DNA of 15,276 bases from Acidobacteriota bacterium (GTDB lineage Bacteria; Actinomycetota; Acidimicrobiia; Acidimicrobiales; SHLQ01), in the NCBI GenBank assembly GCA_022562835.1, contig JADFOM010000027.1, positions 1-15,276 of the forward strand, in the 5' to 3' direction. A program made the translations under genes and the position numbers. Within the stretch, counting starts at the first letter, position 1. Each line of letters opens with the position of its first letter. Of this stretch, positions 1 through 6,126 are shown one piece after another. The notes beneath the pieces were generated by a model. That model saw only the letters and a list, made by a program, of their open reading frames with translations. It was not told the DNA's origin and did not search any database.

Positions 1-117
1 CTGGTCTCCAAGGCGCACCCCGACGTCGGTGGCTGCAGTGATGTTGCCGCGGGCAGGATCAAGGAGTTGACGGAGGCGAAGCGGCTCCTAGTTACGGGCT
101 CGATGCAGCGGTCGTGA
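1..117 (+). CDS. J-domain (DnaJ-like) protein, C-terminal fragment
   Basis: The open frame from base 1 encodes 38 residues before TGA at 115-117; the beginning lies outside the window. It reads LVSKAHPDVGG and then a helix-like IKELTEAKRLL. The HPD tripeptide at residues 6-8, followed by a helix ending in an EA..LL pattern, matches helix II/HPD/helix III of a J domain, the part that stimulates the ATPase of DnaK-type Hsp70. Only about 20 residues follow the HPD helix, so the J domain sits at the very C-terminus and there is no Gly/Phe or zinc-finger region. This suggests a small or membrane-anchored J-domain protein rather than canonical DnaJ. The stop codon overlaps the start of the next gene, so the two are probably co-transcribed. 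The family call rests on one short motif. Confidence 0.6.
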   Translation: MVSKAHPDVGGCSDVAAGRIKELTEAKRLLVTGSMQRS

Positions 118-674
118 TGGCTCCTACGGGAATTATCCTGACCCACGGGGCCGGTGGGGGAGCCGACCATCACACGCTGTTGGCGCTTGAATCCGAGCTT
201 GATGTGCCGGTTAGATTGTTGACCTTCCCCTATCGGGCCGAAGGCCGACGCGCACCTGACCGATCAAACAAACTACTTCCCTTCATCGTGGAGCAGGCCG
301 AACGCTTTGCAACAGAGTTGGGTGTGGGGCCCGACCGGATCGTGCTGGGCGGACGTTCGATGGGCGGGCGTATGTGTTCGATGGCCGTAGCCGAGGGCCT
401 CGGTTGTGCCGGTCTGGTGCTGCTGAGCTATCCGCTACATCCTTCGGGCAAGCCCGACAAGTTGCGGGTAGAACACTTCGGGGAACTCGCCGTGCCGGTG
501 TTGTTCGTCTCCGGCGACCGCGACCCGCTCGGTAAGCCCGCTGAGTTCGCGCAGCACGTCGGTGAGATCGAGGGTGACGTTACACAGTGTTGGCTCGAGC
601 GCGAGGCGCACGAGCCAAAGCGGTCAGACGAGCTGATCGTGCAGACCGTCTCGAGCTGGCTGTCCTCCCTTTGA
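117..674 (+). CDS. Alpha/beta hydrolase, TEX30/KANL3-like
   Basis: A 185-residue single-domain alpha/beta hydrolase, probably cytoplasmic. Near the N-terminus it has the LTHGAGGG oxyanion-hole strand and turn. The nucleophile elbow is GGRSMGGR, with the likely catalytic Ser at residue 81. VSGDRDPLG supplies the acidic residue (Asp134 or Asp136) and EAHEP supplies His165. The GGRSMGGR elbow and compact size are typical of the TEX30/KANL3-like group (dienelactone-hydrolase-like fold); the substrate is unknown for this group and cannot be read here. ATG 117 is chosen because it forms a TGATG overlap with the upstream J-domain stop; GTG 114 would add one residue. No Shine-Dalgarno is visible, in keeping with translational coupling. 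It ends close to an inverted repeat and converges on the L,D-transpeptidase gene. Confidence 0.85.
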   Translation: MAPTGIILTHGAGGGADHHTLLALESELDVPVRLLTFPYRAEGRRAPDRSNKLLPFIVEQAERFATELGVGPDRIVLGGRSMGGRMCSMAVAEGLGCAGLVLLSYPLHPSGKPDKLRVEHFGELAVPVLFVSGDRDPLGKPAEFAQHVGEIEGDVTQCWLEREAHEPKRSDELIVQTVSSWLSSL

Positions 675-675
675 A

Positions 676-729
676 TGTTTTTCTGACCCGTGGGATGCCG
701 AAAAGGGCGCTCAAAGGGTCAGAAAAACA
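676..729. repeat. 14-bp inverted repeat in convergent gap
   Basis: The arms TGTTTTTCTGACCC (676-689) and GGGTCAGAAAAACA (716-729) are perfect reverse complements separated by 26 bases. The element fills nearly the whole gap between the hydrolase stop (674) and the L,D-transpeptidase stop (734). A transcript from either strand could fold into a 14-bp stem. The T run lies inside the stem rather than after it, so this is not a textbook intrinsic terminator, although it may stop or stabilise both converging transcripts. A REP-like dispersed repeat is the alternative. Confidence 0.75.
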
Positions 730-733
730 GAAG

Positions 734-1498
734 TCAGGCGCCGATCTCGACTGGGGTGCCGAGTGGGAGGAAGCCGGCGAGGTGCCTGATGGCGTCGTTC
801 GCGAGTCGCACACATCCGCTCGATACCGCTTTGCCGATCGAGTCTGGGTCGTTCGTCCCATGAAGGCCGAGCTGACCTTGCCCACCGTTGAAGCTCTCGA
901 AGGTTTCCGAAAAACCTGACAGCCCATATGCGAAAGGTCCGTACGGCGAATTCGCCTTGAGGGGCACGATCAGCTCGGTGAGATAGTAGAGACCTCCCGG
1001 CGTCGGTGCGTTGTCTCGTGCCACGCCGACGGTTGTCTGAAAGATCGACTCGCCGCGGTGGAACACCTCCAGCTCGAATTCGTCGAGTGTCACCTCGATG
1101 CGGTATTGGTGATAGCTCATCGTGACGTCATCCTTCCTCACCCAGCCGGTTGTTCCGTTGGGACGTACGGGAAGGAGCACCTTGACCCACTCATCGGTGT
1201 CGAAGATGACTAGGAACACCAACGGTCCGCCAACCGCCGTCGGGTTCTGCATCGTGAGCGACGGCTGCTCGTCGGTTCGTTGCTCGTACACCTCGAGTTC
1301 ATCGACTTCGGCGGTCGCGACCCACGACAGGTCGACCGCGGTGTCGAGATCCTCAGGCGCTGAGGGTCCACCATCGCTCATCGTCTGTGCGACGTCTGAC
1401 TGTACGGTCCCGGTGGCGAGTGATGGCCGGTCGTTTCCGCAGGCCGCAACGAGCAGCAAGAGCCCAAGCCACGCGAGACTGTGAAGATGTCGATGCAC
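734..1498 (-). CDS. L,D-transpeptidase (YkuD domain) lipoprotein
   Basis: A 254-residue exported protein. The N-terminus is a lipoprotein signal: a short basic stretch, LAWLGLLLLVAAC with the lipobox Cys at residue 20, then a polar Gly-Asn-Asp. Residues about 58-125 look like a small SH3-like module ending in GTTGWV. The YkuD catalytic domain follows from about 130, with HGTNDPDSIG (His213) and SSGCVRL (catalytic Cys229), the signature HxxxxxxxxxxxxS(x)GC(I/V)R arrangement. Such enzymes make 3->3 crosslinks in peptidoglycan, or attach proteins to it, on the outer face of the membrane. The start is GTG with a TATGGT -10 box 8 bases upstream. It lies 33 bases downstream of the transporter gene on the same strand, so it may also be read from that promoter. 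The family call is firm; the exact crosslinking role is inferred. Confidence 0.92.
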   Translation of the reverse strand: MHRHLHSLAWLGLLLLVAACGNDRPSLATGTVQSDVAQTMSDGGPSAPEDLDTAVDLSWVATAEVDELEVYEQRTDEQPSLTMQNPTAVGGPLVFLVIFDTDEWVKVLLPVRPNGTTGWVRKDDVTMSYHQYRIEVTLDEFELEVFHRGESIFQTTVGVARDNAPTPGGLYYLTELIVPLKANSPYGPFAYGLSGFSETFESFNGGQGQLGLHGTNDPDSIGKAVSSGCVRLANDAIRHLAGFLPLGTPVEIGA

Positions 1499-1506
1499 AG
1501 GGGGTG

Positions 1507-1512
1507 ACCATA
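1507..1512 (-). promoter_or_regulatory. Putative -10 box of L,D-transpeptidase gene
   Basis: On the minus strand TATGGT lies exactly 8 bases before the GTG start. This fits TANNNT and predicts a transcript starting at or next to the start codon (leaderless). It lies in the 33-base gap after the transporter gene. No convincing -35 box is seen. Confidence 0.4.
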
Positions 1513-1531
1513 CCGTCGGGCGGCGCCGCTC

Positions 1532-3037
1532 TCAGCGCGGGTTGAGTTCCTCGAGCGTCTTGCCGCTGGTCTCTGGTAGCCACGCGAGCACGATTATCGC
1601 GACCAGTGCCGGTGCGATACACATCACCCCGAAGGCGGCGCCGAGACTGCCGATCGAATCGGACAGCCAACCGACCAGAACCAGGCCGGTAGCCGAGCCG
1701 ACGACGGCCACCATGCGGATATAACCGTTCGCAGAGGAGCGAACGGCCGTGCCGAACATCTCCGGTCCGTAGACGCCGAGCGCCGGTATCACGAGTGCGC
1801 CGACCATGGTGCCCAGTAACGAGAACGTCCACAACAACGACCCGGTCGAGGAGTACGCCAGAGCCGTAAAGAGGGCGCCACCGACGGCACCGACCGCAGC
1901 GAGAGTACGACGGCCACGAAAGTCGGACCAGAGCGCTCCGATGAAGATCGCGAGTCCGGCCGGAGTTGTGGTCGTGAGCGTGAACAGGGTGATCATCGAT
2001 CCTGAGAACCCTCGCTCGTCGCGAAGGAACTCGTTTTGGAACTGTGAAGCTGGGGTGGAGAAGGCGGCCAACAGAAAACCGATCGAGCCGAGCAGGATCA
2101 ATCGGTTGCGACCGATGTGCTCGACCTGGCGGGTGGCCTGAGCCTGACGGAACCGACGTGTCTCTGGGAGTCGGCGCCAGATGGGTCGAAGAAATGGAAG
2201 CGCCAGCGCCGGCAGCAGGTAGAGCACACGCCAACCCTTTTCTCCGAAATCAGCGACGGGTAGAACCCATACGGCCATGCCGGCGCCGAGCGCGGCGCTC
2301 AACACGATGACGCTTAGTCCATAGGCACGGCTGCGAGAAGGGAGCTCCTCGCAAGCGATCACGATAAGGAGCAGCCCCAATGCGGTCGTGAATCCGCGGG
2401 CACCGGCCTGGCTCACTCCCAGCCATATCATGTCGGGCGAGAACGCACCGACGAACGTCAATAGCACTCCTCCAATCGCGCTCCATCTCAATATGGCGCG
2501 TCGTCCGAATCGGTCGGCGAGCGACATGAGGAGCACGGCGATCAGCACACCGATTCGGACCGAGGCCAACACAATGCCCTGGCCACGATCTGACGTCCCG
2601 AACTCATCGGCGGAAAAGGTCATGGTCTGGGTGATGACCGTCCCTAGGTATCCGTCGAGAAGCGACAGTGTGCACAAGAGGCCGAGGATGCGCACCGACC
2701 GCGCTTCGAGGCGGTCAGCCGGCGCCCACCATGGCTGGGTCGGGGAGGCGCCCGCCTTTAGAGCCCGGGCGACAGGTATTCGAAACAGCGGCTTCCAGAT
2801 GCCTGCAGGCAGCGTGTACTCGAAGCGTTCGACGACCTGCTGAGTATCTGGCTGGCCCTGTCCGCCCACGTCTGCGGAGAGGACCTCGATCGTGCGCCGA
2901 TACTGCTCGAGCGGCCCGTCGGTGGCGACGAATGCGTCGGGTCCATCGGCGCGTTCGGCTATCAGATCGTCGCGACAGAGCCGGAGTTCGGCCAGCTCGC
3001 TATCGTCGAGGATTTTTGTGTGTTCGAAACGCGGCAA
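1532..3037 (-). CDS. MFS transporter with long N-terminal cytosolic extension
   Basis: A 501-residue membrane protein. Residues 1 to about 112 are polar and contain no membrane span; from about 116 on there are about 12 hydrophobic segments in two halves. Major facilitator loop motifs are visible after TM2 (LADRFGRR, 173-180) and in the equivalent loop of the second half (WSDFRGRR, 370-377). PETRRF (291-296) precedes the central loop, and the C-terminus ends in LPETSGKTLEELN, as in the sugar-porter branch of MFS. The substrate cannot be read from sequence. The start is TTG; a GGAG Shine-Dalgarno sits 5 bases upstream, which decides this start. It diverges from murA, and the L,D-transpeptidase gene follows 33 bases downstream. 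The roughly 110-residue soluble N-terminus is unusual for MFS and could be a regulatory or partner-binding region. Confidence 0.88.
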   Translation of the reverse strand: MPRFEHTKILDDSELAELRLCRDDLIAERADGPDAFVATDGPLEQYRRTIEVLSADVGGQGQPDTQQVVERFEYTLPAGIWKPLFRIPVARALKAGASPTQPWWAPADRLEARSVRILGLLCTLSLLDGYLGTVITQTMTFSADEFGTSDRGQGIVLASVRIGVLIAVLLMSLADRFGRRAILRWSAIGGVLLTFVGAFSPDMIWLGVSQAGARGFTTALGLLLIVIACEELPSRSRAYGLSVIVLSAALGAGMAVWVLPVADFGEKGWRVLYLLPALALPFLRPIWRRLPETRRFRQAQATRQVEHIGRNRLILLGSIGFLLAAFSTPASQFQNEFLRDERGFSGSMITLFTLTTTTPAGLAIFIGALWSDFRGRRTLAAVGAVGGALFTALAYSSTGSLLWTFSLLGTMVGALVIPALGVYGPEMFGTAVRSSANGYIRMVAVVGSATGLVLVGWLSDSIGSLGAAFGVMCIAPALVAIIVLAWLPETSGKTLEELNPR

Positions 3038-3042
3038 AGGGG

Positions 3043-3046
3043 CTCC
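3043..3046 (-). promoter_or_regulatory. Shine-Dalgarno GGAG for MFS TTG start
   Basis: Minus-strand GGAG is followed by CCCCT and then TTG. It is the clearest ribosome-binding site noted at a start codon in the window and supports the non-ATG start. Confidence 0.55.
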
Positions 3047-3067
3047 GTGTCGACGGTGTGCGGACCG

Positions 3068-3073
3068 ACCATA
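3068..3073 (-). promoter_or_regulatory. Putative -10 box of MFS gene
   Basis: Minus-strand TATGGT, the same hexamer as before the L,D-transpeptidase gene. It would start a transcript near 3061, giving a leader of about 24 bases that carries the GGAG site. It overlaps the murA -10 box on the opposite strand. Confidence 0.35.
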
Positions 3074-3075
3074 CT
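3070..3075 (+). promoter_or_regulatory. Putative -10 box of murA
   Basis: CATACT (4 of 6 matches to TATAAT) lies 6 bases before the murA ATG, a spacing that predicts a leaderless mRNA. No clear -35 box or Shine-Dalgarno is present. Confidence 0.35.
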
Positions 3076-3081
3076 GAGCAG

Positions 3082-4353
3082 ATGCCGTCAGCCCCTACCG
3101 AATCAGCACTTGTTGTTCGGCCGAACGGACCGCTCAAAGGCTCAGTCCCTATCAGCGGCGCGAAGAACTCGGTGCTCAAGTTGATGGCTGCGGCCCTTCT
3201 GGCACCAGGTACCCACACCGTCCACAATGTTCCCGACATCACCGATGTAGCGGTGATGTCCCAGCTTCTCGATCACATGGGCGTAGTTGTGCGCCGTGAA
3301 GGCTCGACGCTCACGTTGATCGTTGGCGAGGAGCTGATCGCTGAAGCTCCATACGAACTCGTCGCGAAGATGCGAGCATCGATCGCCGTCCTTGGCCCGT
3401 TGCTGGCCCGCTGTGGTACCGCAAGCGTCGCGATGCCGGGCGGCGATGACTTCGGTCCCCGTCCAATCGATATGCATCTGCGCGGGCTCGAGTTACTCGG
3501 TGCCGAGTTCACATCCTCTCGCGGGATAATAGAGGGACGCTGCGATGGACTGCTCGGTGCCAACATCGTGCTGGAGTTCCCTAGCGTCGGAGCAACCGAG
3601 AATCTGTTGATGGCGGCCGTGCGCGCGAAAGGCGAGACGACGATCGACAACGCAGCGCGTGAACCCGAGATCGTCGACTTGGCGGCGTTTCTTTCCCAAA
3701 TGGGTGCACAGGTCACGGGCGCAGGTTCTTCGACGATCAGCGTCGAGGGCACCGAGCGGCTTAGTCCCGCTGAGTTCACCGTCATGCCCGACCGCATCGA
3801 AGCAGCTACGTTTCTCGCCGCGACCGGTGTTGCTGGGGGTGAGGTTACGTTGACCGGAGCCCGTCCCGACCATCTCGATCTTCTCTGTCAGAAGTTCGGT
3901 GACATGGGAATCAAGACATCGCCGGATCCCGATGGTCTCTGGGTGTTCATGAATGAGCGACTGCACTCGGTCGACGTGTCGACGTTGCCTTACCCGGGGA
4001 TCGCAACCGATTTCAAGCCCTTGATCGTGGCCATGCTCACCGTCGGCGATGATGTAGGCATCGTCACCGAGAACCTCTTTACCGGACGTTTCCGCTACAT
4101 CGACGAGCTGATCCGGATGGGTGCGGACATCCGCACGGAGGGACACCATGCGGTTGTGCGTGGGGTCGATCGCCTATCGGGTGCGCCGGTGCGAGCCCAT
4201 GACATTCGTGCGGGCGCTGCGTTGGTGGTTGCGGCGCTCGGCGCGGAGGGAGAGACGACGATCGTAGGAGCTGAACATCTCGACCGTGGTTATGAACGTT
4301 TTGTCGACAAACTCGTCGCGCTGGGCGCAGATATCGAGCGGGTATCAGTCTAA
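3082..4353 (+). CDS. murA: UDP-GlcNAc 1-carboxyvinyltransferase MurA (Asp variant)
   Basis: A 423-residue cytoplasmic enzyme that transfers enolpyruvate from PEP to UDP-N-acetylglucosamine, the first committed step of peptidoglycan synthesis. The two-domain EPSP-synthase fold is complete. SGAKNSVLK carries the substrate Lys28; KMRASI carries Arg98; the active loop reads MPGGDDFGPRPIDMH; YPGIATD carries Asp310; NLFTGRF and HDIRAGAAL are also present. In the loop, the residue directly after PGG, Cys115 in E. coli, is Asp122. This substitution is known from Mycobacterium tuberculosis and Chlamydia MurA and removes the residue alkylated by fosfomycin. The open frame extends far upstream, but similarity begins at VVRPNGPLKG and ATG 3082 gives the normal family length. 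It diverges from the MFS gene, and its last 9 bases overlap the end of the 50-residue minus-strand gene. Confidence 0.96.
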   Translation: MPSAPTESALVVRPNGPLKGSVPISGAKNSVLKLMAAALLAPGTHTVHNVPDITDVAVMSQLLDHMGVVVRREGSTLTLIVGEELIAEAPYELVAKMRASIAVLGPLLARCGTASVAMPGGDDFGPRPIDMHLRGLELLGAEFTSSRGIIEGRCDGLLGANIVLEFPSVGATENLLMAAVRAKGETTIDNAAREPEIVDLAAFLSQMGAQVTGAGSSTISVEGTERLSPAEFTVMPDRIEAATFLAATGVAGGEVTLTGARPDHLDLLCQKFGDMGIKTSPDPDGLWVFMNERLHSVDVSTLPYPGIATDFKPLIVAMLTVGDDVGIVTENLFTGRFRYIDELIRMGADIRTEGHHAVVRGVDRLSGAPVRAHDIRAGAALVVAALGAEGETTIVGAEHLDRGYERFVDKLVALGADIERVSV

Positions 4354-4497
4354 TTCTGAGGGCTTTTGTTCGGTCCGCTGTTCGGGATGCGCGGCCCTGT
4401 GGTTGGCCAGCCACAGCAGCAATGCAACCAAAACAATTGGTATGGCCACGAAGAGAACCTCGTCCCAACCGCCTTGGTGGGCAAAAACGTGAACCAT
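4345..4497 (-). CDS. Small single-span membrane protein (50 aa)
   Basis: An open frame of 50 residues starting at ATG 4497 and ending in TGA at 4345. It begins MVHVFAHQGGWDEV, followed by one hydrophobic span of about 18 residues (LFVAIPIVLVALLLWLA) and a charged tail NHRAAHPEQRTEQKPSELD. The clean layout (short N-terminus with a HQGGWDE motif, one span, basic then polar tail) looks like a real protein rather than a chance frame, and I recall similar short actinobacterial proteins with a GGWDE motif before one span; I cannot verify this. The function is unknown. A TATCGT -10 box lies 6 bases before the ATG. The gene diverges from the NifU-like gene and its last 9 bases overlap the 3' end of murA. 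Confidence 0.7.
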   Translation of the reverse strand: MVHVFAHQGGWDEVLFVAIPIVLVALLLWLANHRAAHPEQRTEQKPSELD

Positions 4498-4503
4498 GAG
4501 GTC

Positions 4504-4509
4504 ACGATA
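4504..4509 (-). promoter_or_regulatory. Putative -10 box of the small membrane protein gene
   Basis: Minus-strand TATCGT, 6 bases before the ATG at 4497, consistent with a leaderless mRNA. It lies back to back with the putative nifU-like promoter, within 39 bases of shared intergenic DNA. Confidence 0.4.
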
Positions 4510-4524
4510 TCGGCGATTTCAGGG

Positions 4525-4530
4525 CACAAT
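4525..4530 (+). promoter_or_regulatory. Putative -10 box of the NifU-like gene
   Basis: CACAAT (4 of 6 matches to TATAAT) lies 6 bases before the GTG at 4537. It supports that GTG as the start in preference to the longer open frame upstream. Confidence 0.35.
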
Positions 4531-4536
4531 GGGGTC

Positions 4537-4812
4537 GTGGAGACCACGGCGTTTGTCGAGAAGATCGAGTCGGTCATAGAGGTGATTCGCCCGATCATCC
4601 AGCAGGATGACGGCGATATTGCGCTGCGCGGTGTCGATGAGGGGACAGGCGTGGTGCGGGTTGAGCTGTTTGGTGCGTGCATTACCTGCCCGGCGTCCGC
4701 GCAGACCCTCAAGGCGGGCGTCGAACGCATTCTCATAGACCGGGTCGACGGTGTCACCGAGGTCGTGAATGTCAACGACCTCGTAGACGACGGAACCGCA
4801 GTCTCTCTGTAG
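4537..4812 (+). CDS. NifU C-terminal-domain Fe-S scaffold protein
   Basis: A 91-residue protein consisting of a single NifU C-terminal (Nfu-type) domain: an N-terminal helix IESVIEVIRPIIQQDDGDIAL, a strand pair, then the cluster-binding loop FGACITCPAS with Cys48 and Cys51, and a closing helix and strand through VDGVTEVVNV. Proteins of this type bind or deliver a [4Fe-4S] cluster, often bridged between two subunits through the CxxC. The frame is open back to 4366, but that part would overlap the divergent small-protein gene and has no family similarity. GTG 4537 with its -10-like CACAAT is preferred. The rhomboid gene begins 8 bases after the stop, so the two are probably an operon. No IscU- or SufU-like gene is nearby; the cysteine desulfurase lies 2 kb downstream in a separate unit. 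Confidence 0.85.
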   Translation: METTAFVEKIESVIEVIRPIIQQDDGDIALRGVDEGTGVVRVELFGACITCPASAQTLKAGVERILIDRVDGVTEVVNVNDLVDDGTAVSL

Positions 4813-4820
4813 CCGAACCG

Positions 4821-5654
4821 ATGGTCTCAAGCTCACAAGCGTGTTATCGACATCCCGATCAACCAGCGGGTGTGATCTGTCAGCGCTGTGATCGTCCGAT
4901 TTGTCCGAGTTGCATGAACCAGGCATCGGTCGGCTTCCACTGCCCGGAATGCTTCCGCGAGGGGCGCCAGAAGGTTCGGACGATGTCGAGCCTCGCTCCA
5001 AGGCCGATCGTCACGTACGTGATGATTGCAATGAACGTCGCAGTATTTGTGGCGGGTCTCGCAATGGGCTCAGGCGTCGGCCAAAACAGCAGCGATCTGA
5101 TACAGAACGGAGCGCTGTCCGGTCCGCACGTCGAGGTGCTCGGCGAGTGGTGGAGGGTCTTCACCGCCGGATTCCTTCACGTCGGCATATTCCATCTCGG
5201 TCTGAACATGTTCGCTCTATACGTATTGGGAAGGGTGGTTGAACCGGCGCTTGGCACGGTGGGCTACATAGCGCTGTATTTCTGCTCGATCGCGGCCGGC
5301 AGCTTTGGCGCGTTGCTGTTGGAACCGAATCACTTCACAGTCGGTGCGTCCGGCGCCGTATTTGGACTCATGGGCGCGATGGTGATGCTGCAGCGTCGGT
5401 CCGGCATCAGCATTTGGGAATCCGGAATCGGAGCCTTGATCGGATTGAACCTTCTGATCAGTCTGACCGTGTCGCACATCTCGATGGGTGGTCACCTCGG
5501 AGGTTTGGTGGGAGGACTGGCCGCAGGGTGGGTGTTGACCGACGGCAGGAACTTCCTGAGGCCAAAGTGGATTCCCGAATTGGTGGTCATCGCCATGACA
5601 GGGGCCTGGTTCCTAGGCTGTCTGTACATCGCCGGGCATCCCGACCTGGTGTAG
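4821..5654 (+). CDS. Rhomboid-family intramembrane serine protease with N-terminal zinc finger
   Basis: A 277-residue protein. Residues 8-44 form a Cys/His-rich module (C8, H11, C20, C23, C28, C31, H40, C41, C44), a B-box-like double zinc site seen at the front of many actinobacterial rhomboids. Six or so membrane spans follow from about residue 64. Rhomboid marks are WWR (110-112), HVGIFHLGLN (120-129, the HxxxxHxxxN of TM2), GASGAVFG with nucleophile Ser177, and GGHLGG with His225, giving the Ser-His dyad. The enzyme should cleave transmembrane substrates within the lipid bilayer; the substrate is unknown. ATG 4821 is the first start after the nifU-like stop (4812) and keeps the whole zinc module. 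It converges on the SRPBCC gene, with 7 bases between the stops. Confidence 0.93.
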   Translation: MVSSSQACYRHPDQPAGVICQRCDRPICPSCMNQASVGFHCPECFREGRQKVRTMSSLAPRPIVTYVMIAMNVAVFVAGLAMGSGVGQNSSDLIQNGALSGPHVEVLGEWWRVFTAGFLHVGIFHLGLNMFALYVLGRVVEPALGTVGYIALYFCSIAAGSFGALLLEPNHFTVGASGAVFGLMGAMVMLQRRSGISIWESGIGALIGLNLLISLTVSHISMGGHLGGLVGGLAAGWVLTDGRNFLRPKWIPELVVIAMTGAWFLGCLYIAGHPDLV

Positions 5655-5657
5655 TTC

Positions 5658-5669
5658 TGCGCTAGCGCA
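5658..5669. other. 12-bp perfect palindrome at convergent stops
   Basis: TGCGCTAGCGCA is its own reverse complement and contains the TAG stop of the SRPBCC gene. With no loop it is a poor hairpin. It may be a chance palindrome or a dimer-binding site; nothing further supports a role. Confidence 0.3.
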
Positions 5670-6126
5670 CGGGGTGTGCCTGCGCCGCGGATGGCTCAAA
5701 CCGAGTGGCGAGAAGGTCGAGGTTGCGCCGCCAGAGCGCGCCAAGGATCGGGCGAGCGAATCGTTCGCCAATGGGTCCGCCAAGCCAGATCGGCAGTGAA
5801 ATCCGTTCGATCCACACAAATCGAGTTGTGGTTGGTGATGCTTCGATGAGCCAGAACGTGCCGACACCGCGGGCGGCTCCAACATGTTCGATACCCATTC
5901 GATAAGGCCGATCCCATTTCACGATCGTCATGAGGTCTGTGAGTGTTAGCGGACCCACAGCAGTGTCGCACTCGAACGTCGTGCCAACACCGACCACCCC
6001 ATCTGACCGAAATCGCAGAGCGACCGCGTCGTGCATCCATTGCACATGGCTCGACAGATCGCTGATGTCCGCCCAGATCTGCTCGGGCGTCGCATCGATC
6101 ATTCTCTCAACCCGCAGCCTCATCAT
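5662..6126 (-). CDS. SRPBCC-family (polyketide cyclase/dehydrase-like) protein
   Basis: A 154-residue single-domain protein with the START/Bet v1-like (SRPBCC) pattern: an opening strand MRLRVERMIDATPEQIWADISDLSSHVQWM, a run of alternating beta strands with a DRPYRMGIEHVG segment, TRFVWIERIS, and a long C-terminal helix WLGGPIGERFARPILGALWRRNLDLLATRFE. These proteins bind a hydrophobic ligand in a cavity; most are of unknown role, and no catalytic residues can be assigned. The start lies in an ATGATG sequence overlapping the methyltransferase stop (ATGA), so it is translated by coupling from the gene upstream. The second ATG (6123) would shorten it by one residue. The longer frame back to 6174 lies inside the methyltransferase coding sequence and lacks family similarity. 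Confidence 0.83.
   Translation of the reverse strand: MMRLRVERMIDATPEQIWADISDLSSHVQWMHDAVALRFRSDGVVGVGTTFECDTAVGPLTLTDLMTIVKWDRPYRMGIEHVGAARGVGTFWLIEASPTTTRFVWIERISLPIWLGGPIGERFARPILGALWRRNLDLLATRFEPSAAQAHPVR

Noticed and set aside
697..708. Small inner hairpin in the loop of the 676-729 repeat
   Set aside because: Only three base pairs plus a wobble; not distinguishable from chance.
1353..2234. 293-residue minus-strand frame across the transporter and lipoprotein genes
   Set aside because: Composition is Arg/Gly-rich with no domain; it is a shadow in another frame of two well-supported genes.
2668..3081. In-frame upstream extension of murA
   Set aside because: The added residues are Arg/Pro-rich, lie over the transporter coding sequence and its promoter, and MurA similarity starts just after ATG 3082.
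3493..4149. Long open frames antisense to murA
   Set aside because: They mirror the high-GC codon pattern of murA and show no motif or start signal.
4366..4536. In-frame upstream extension of the NifU-like gene
   Set aside because: It lies over the opposite-strand 50-aa gene, has no domain similarity, and GTG 4537 has a well-placed -10-like box and gives the family length.
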